Source of the DNA: Mycobacterium paragordonae | GTDB taxonomy: Bacteria; Actinomycetota; Actinomycetes; Mycobacteriales; Mycobacteriaceae | Assembly: GCF_003614435.1 (NCBI RefSeq) | Contig: NZ_CP025546.1 | Span: 5,766,001 to 5,830,000 of the forward strand | Direction of reading: 5' to 3' | Length of the DNA stretch: 64,000 nucleotides | Part shown: one piece after another, positions 61,130 through 64,000 of the stretch | Layout: each line of letters begins with the position of its first letter | Position numbering within the stretch: position 1 is the stretch's first letter | Notes under the pieces: model-generated | What the model saw: only the letters and a program-made list of their open reading frames with translations | Databases searched by the model: none | Told to the model about the DNA's origin: nothing | Position numbers and translations under genes: made by a program

Positions 61130-62109
61130 TGAAGAAACTGGTCATCGGCGCCAGCGGCTTCCTGGGCTCGCATGTCACCCGGCAACTCGTGCAGGCGGGC
61201 GAAGACGTGCGGGTCATGATACGGAAAACGAGCTCTACCAAGGGATTCGACGACCTGTCGGTAGAACGTTGTTACGGCGACGTCTTCGACGACACCGCCC
61301 TGCGGGACGCCATGGCGGGTTGTGACGTCGTCTACTACTGCGTGGTCGACGCCCGGATGTGGCTGCGCGACCCGGCTCCGCTGTTCCGCACCAATGTGGG
61401 GGGTCTGCGCCATGTGCTCGACGCGGCCGTCCGGGCCGACCTGCGAAAGTTCGTCTTCACCAGCAGCACCGGCACATTGGCGATCAGCAACCAGCGGCCG
61501 GTCACCGAAGAGGATCCGCACAATTGGGACGACGGCGGGCCCTACATCGCATCCCGGGTGGCGGCCGAGGATCTGGTGCTGCGCTACGCGCGTGAGCAAG
61601 GACTACCGGCCGTCGCGCTGTGCATCTCGACGACCTACGGGCCACGCGACTGGGCGCCGACGCCGCACGGCGCCCTCATCGCGCAGGTGGCGGCCGGCCG
61701 GTTCCCTTTCTACATGGGATTCTCCTCCGAGGTTGTCGGTATCGAAGACGCCGCCCGGGCAATGCTTCTCGCGGCCGACAAGGGACGCGACGGGCAGCGC
61801 TACATCATCTCCGACCGGTGTCTGAGTACCCGCGAGGTGCACGCGATCGCGGCTCGCGCCGTCGGCCGGCGTCCGCCGCGCATCCCGATCCCGATGAGCG
61901 TCATGTATGCGGCTTCCCGGGTCAACGACCTAGCCGCGCGGTTGCTGAACCGCGACCTGCCCATGGCGTACGTCGGCGCGCGGATGGCGGACCTGATGTC
62001 GCCGCTCGACCACAGCAAGGCCGAGCGCGAACTTGGTTGGAAGCCAGAGCCTGTCGAAGAATCCATCGCCAAGGCCGCGCGGTGGTTCGCCGCGCGGCCG
62101 ACCTCCTAG
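61126..62109 (+). CDS. NAD-dependent epimerase/dehydratase (extended SDR), second
   Basis: A 327-residue extended SDR: IGASGFLGSHVTRQL, VVYYCVVDARMW, TSSTGTLAI, and YIASRVAAEDLV with a Tyr-x3-Arg in place of the usual YxxxK, an odd substitution of the catalytic lysine. Two start ATGs lie in tandem (61126 and 61129). Last gene of the SnoaL operon. Likely a hydroxysteroid or dihydroflavonol-reductase-like enzyme. Confidence 0.83.
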   Translation: MMKKLVIGASGFLGSHVTRQLVQAGEDVRVMIRKTSSTKGFDDLSVERCYGDVFDDTALRDAMAGCDVVYYCVVDARMWLRDPAPLFRTNVGGLRHVLDAAVRADLRKFVFTSSTGTLAISNQRPVTEEDPHNWDDGGPYIASRVAAEDLVLRYAREQGLPAVALCISTTYGPRDWAPTPHGALIAQVAAGRFPFYMGFSSEVVGIEDAARAMLLAADKGRDGQRYIISDRCLSTREVHAIAARAVGRRPPRIPIPMSVMYAASRVNDLAARLLNRDLPMAYVGARMADLMSPLDHSKAERELGWKPEPVEESIAKAARWFAARPTS

Positions 62110-62135
62110 AGCACGCCGAGTCGCCCGCGAGCGCT

Positions 62136-62771
62136 TCAGACCGGGAAGGGCTCGTCCCAGTGGTCGAGGTTCACCGCGTGCGCCAGTGGGCGCCGCCGCA
62201 CCGGCCCGTGCCTGCCCTGCGGCCACCCGACGACGATGTGGCCGGCCAGCATCCAATCATCCGGCACGCCAACGGCTTCCCGCAGCAGGCGCTCACCACC
62301 GTAGGAGGCCCAACTGGTCATGCAGGCACCAAGCCCCTGCGCCCGTGCGGCCAGCAGAAAATTCTGCATGGCGGGAAAGATCGACCCACCCAGCAACAGC
62401 TCGGACGCCGTCGGATAGTGAATTTGCGTGAACAGGACGGAGGTGAATTCTGCTGCACGGTCGTGCAATTCATAGGTGGCCCGGTTATTGCGAGCCTGGT
62501 GGCTGCAGTCGCCGGGAGCGGGGCGGCTCATGCCGTACACCGGCTCGATCACCGATAGTGCCTGCGCCGCTGCCTTGGCCACTACCGCCCGCATCTCGGG
62601 TGAGCGCAGCACGATGAAACGCCAGCCCTGAGCGTTTGCCCCGGAGGGCGCCCACCGCGCCGCGTCCAGGCAGCGGGTCAAGGTCGCATCGTCCACCGGC
62701 TGATCGGTGAAGCGCCTGATCGTGCGCGCGGTCGACATCACCTCCCAGACGTCACCACAGGCTCCTGCCAT
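62136..62771 (-). CDS. Nitroreductase-family flavoprotein
   Basis: A 211-residue FMN-binding nitroreductase: TARTIRRFTDQPV at the start, APSGANAQGWRFIVL, and a C-terminal GLGACMTSWASYGGE plus GHIVVGWPQGRHGPVRRRPL. Some members reduce enones, quinones or iodotyrosine-type substrates. ATG 62771 follows GGGAGGG; ATG 62738 would be a shorter alternative. Convergent with the second extended SDR. Confidence 0.87.
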   Translation of the reverse strand: MAGACGDVWEVMSTARTIRRFTDQPVDDATLTRCLDAARWAPSGANAQGWRFIVLRSPEMRAVVAKAAAQALSVIEPVYGMSRPAPGDCSHQARNNRATYELHDRAAEFTSVLFTQIHYPTASELLLGGSIFPAMQNFLLAARAQGLGACMTSWASYGGERLLREAVGVPDDWMLAGHIVVGWPQGRHGPVRRRPLAHAVNLDHWDEPFPV

Positions 62772-62873
62772 CAACTCATCCCTCCCACCACAGCGTGACA
62801 ATATTGGCTGCATGTGTAAAGTGTGCGCAGTCTACCGTATCGCCGAGAAGGTGCGGACAAGGACGGGTTCGTG

Positions 62874-64000
62874 ATGAAAAGCTCAGTCGCACAAGCGCGC
62901 TCGGCCATCGGCCTGGCCGCCCATCTGGGTCGCGGCGTCGGCCGGGTGACCATCGACGCGCTGGTCGGAAACCGTGCCGGGCTGCCGCGCACGGCGGGTG
63001 AACTCAGCGCTGGCGTGCTGTCCGATGTCATGGGCGCCGAGGTCGCCTCGGCGAGCGTCCTCGACGCCGACGCGGGGACGTCGTCGCGGGCGCGGCTGGC
63101 GCTGACCGGCGGCGGCGTCCCGGAGAAGGTCTTCGTCAAGCTGACGGCCCAGACCACCGCGACCCGCCTGATGGGCGAACTCGGCCGGCTCGGGCACACC
63201 GAGGTCCGGTTCTACCGTCAGCTCGCCCCGCAGCTCACCGGCGTGCCGACGGCGTACGGCGCCGCGTTCGACGCCTGGACCGGCCGCTACCTGCTGGTCC
63301 TGGAAGACCTGCCCGCCGCGTCCTGCCAATTCCCTGACACGCTGCACCCGTTGTCGGTCGGCCAGGCCGGTCTGATCGTCGAACTGCTGGCCACGTTGCA
63401 CGCCACTTTCTGGGGCCGCCTGCCCGAGGACGGCCACGGACCGTTGGGCTGGCTCTACTCGCCATCCGGTGATGTCACCTCGATGCTGACCGGCGCGCTG
63501 ATGAACACCTCGATCAAACGCCTCTCCGGACGCACCGACATCCCGGTCGAGCAGGGGCGGTTCATCGCCGACAACTACCGCGCCGCCGCGGCGTTGATCG
63601 ACACTCCCCCGCACACCGTCATGCACGGCGACGCGCATCCGGGCAACGTCTACTTCCGCGACGGCAACCCCGGCCTGCTGGATTGGCAGGCGGTGCGCCG
63701 CGGACATCCCTCCCGCGAGCTGGCCTACACGCTCATCACCAGCCTGACACCGGAAGACCGCCGCGCGGCTCAACGTGACCTGCTCGGCGAGTACCGCCGC
63801 GCTCTGGCCGCCGCCGGCGGGCCCGTCATGGACGGCGACGAACTGTGGCTGCGGTACCGGCAGGGCGCGCTCTATGCGTACGTGGCAGCGCTGATCACCG
63901 CGGGAATGGGTGGAATGCAGGTCGAAGACATCGCCCTGGAGGGTCTCAGGCGCGCTGTCGCCGCCCTGGATGATCTGGAAACCGTTGCCTTGCTTAAGAA
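62874..64000 (+). CDS. Aminoglycoside phosphotransferase-family protein (3' end outside window)
   Basis: The frame is open from ATG 62874 to the window end (375 complete codons). The APH/choline-kinase fold shows a Brenner motif VMHGDAHPGNVYF and the metal-binding Asp in LLDWQAV. In mycobacteria such proteins are often near lipid-catabolic genes and rarely confer drug resistance; the phosphate acceptor is unknown. A GTG one codon upstream (62871) is an alternative start. Divergent from the nitroreductase. Confidence 0.85.
   Translation, partial: MKSSVAQARSAIGLAAHLGRGVGRVTIDALVGNRAGLPRTAGELSAGVLSDVMGAEVASASVLDADAGTSSRARLALTGGGVPEKVFVKLTAQTTATRLMGELGRLGHTEVRFYRQLAPQLTGVPTAYGAAFDAWTGRYLLVLEDLPAASCQFPDTLHPLSVGQAGLIVELLATLHATFWGRLPEDGHGPLGWLYSPSGDVTSMLTGALMNTSIKRLSGRTDIPVEQGRFIADNYRAAAALIDTPPHTVMHGDAHPGNVYFRDGNPGLLDWQAVRRGHPSRELAYTLITSLTPEDRRAAQRDLLGEYRRALAAAGGPVMDGDELWLRYRQGALYAYVAALITAGMGGMQVEDIALEGLRRAVAALDDLETVALLK

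Noticed and set aside
62874..64000. Drug-resistance call for the phosphotransferase
   Set aside because: The fold is shared by many metabolic kinases; nothing in the sequence shows aminoglycoside specificity.

Overview
The window is from a high-GC actinobacterium and almost certainly a Mycobacterium (sensu lato). The evidence is an rpfA – moaE2/mog/moaC2 – Rv0863/Rv0862c – XPB helicase – fadB/fadA – dapC – Rv0857/0856/far/0854 – pdc gene order that matches the M. tuberculosis Rv0867c–Rv0853c region, together with a PE-domain protein, Mce/Mam proteins, an LpqH-like lipoprotein and F420-type oxidoreductases. No rRNA, tRNA, CRISPR array or insertion sequence was recognised.

Layout. 0–6.5 kb: end of rpfA, molybdopterin genes moaC2-mog-moaE2, and the DNA-repair pair Rv0862c-like/XPB. 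6.5–15 kb: a block inserted between XPB and fadB compared with M. tuberculosis. It holds a thiolase/DUF35 pair, two tandem receptor Ser/Thr kinases, an F420-type LLM oxidoreductase, and a TetR/FAD-monooxygenase pair. 15–24 kb: fadB, fadA, a dapC-type aminotransferase interrupted near its 3' end by an in-frame amber codon, three SRPBCC proteins, a far-type CoA racemase and a 2-keto-acid decarboxylase. 24–27 kb: a PE–CBM2–CBM2–GH18 protein and a Bfd-type ferredoxin. 27–42 kb: an orphan Mam pair, acyl-CoA ligase, amidohydrolase, LpqH-like lipoprotein, enoyl-CoA hydratase, MmpS-like secreted protein, TetR, P450, a four-gene membrane operon with orphan cytochrome-oxidase subunit III/IV homologues under a divergent TetR, and a second orphan Mam pair. 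42–51.6 kb: a complete mce operon (yrbEA, yrbEB, mceA–F). 51.8–62 kb: CoA transferase, aldehyde dehydrogenase, SDR, ferredoxin, P450, two acyl-CoA dehydrogenases, a SnoaL-like protein and two extended SDRs. 62–64 kb: a nitroreductase and a partial aminoglycoside-phosphotransferase-family protein.

How it may work together (inference). The 27–62 kb part looks like an import-and-catabolism island for a hydrophobic substrate, possibly terpenoid or sterol-like but not identified. An Mce transporter with its accessory Mam proteins would bring it in. P450/ferredoxin, SDR and aldehyde dehydrogenase would oxidise it, CoA ligase/CoA transferase would activate it, and FadE pair, hydratase and thiolase/DUF35 would shorten it. 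Seven sites resembling GAGAATNNNATTNTC lie upstream of these units, including the distant thiolase/DUF35 operon at 8.1 kb, and suggest one regulator. That regulator is not identified here.

Other notable points are five copies of a four-cysteine extracellular domain (two in each kinase, one free-standing secreted), several terminators or tandem palindromes that overlap stop codons, and twin TetR-type operators at two divergent promoters.
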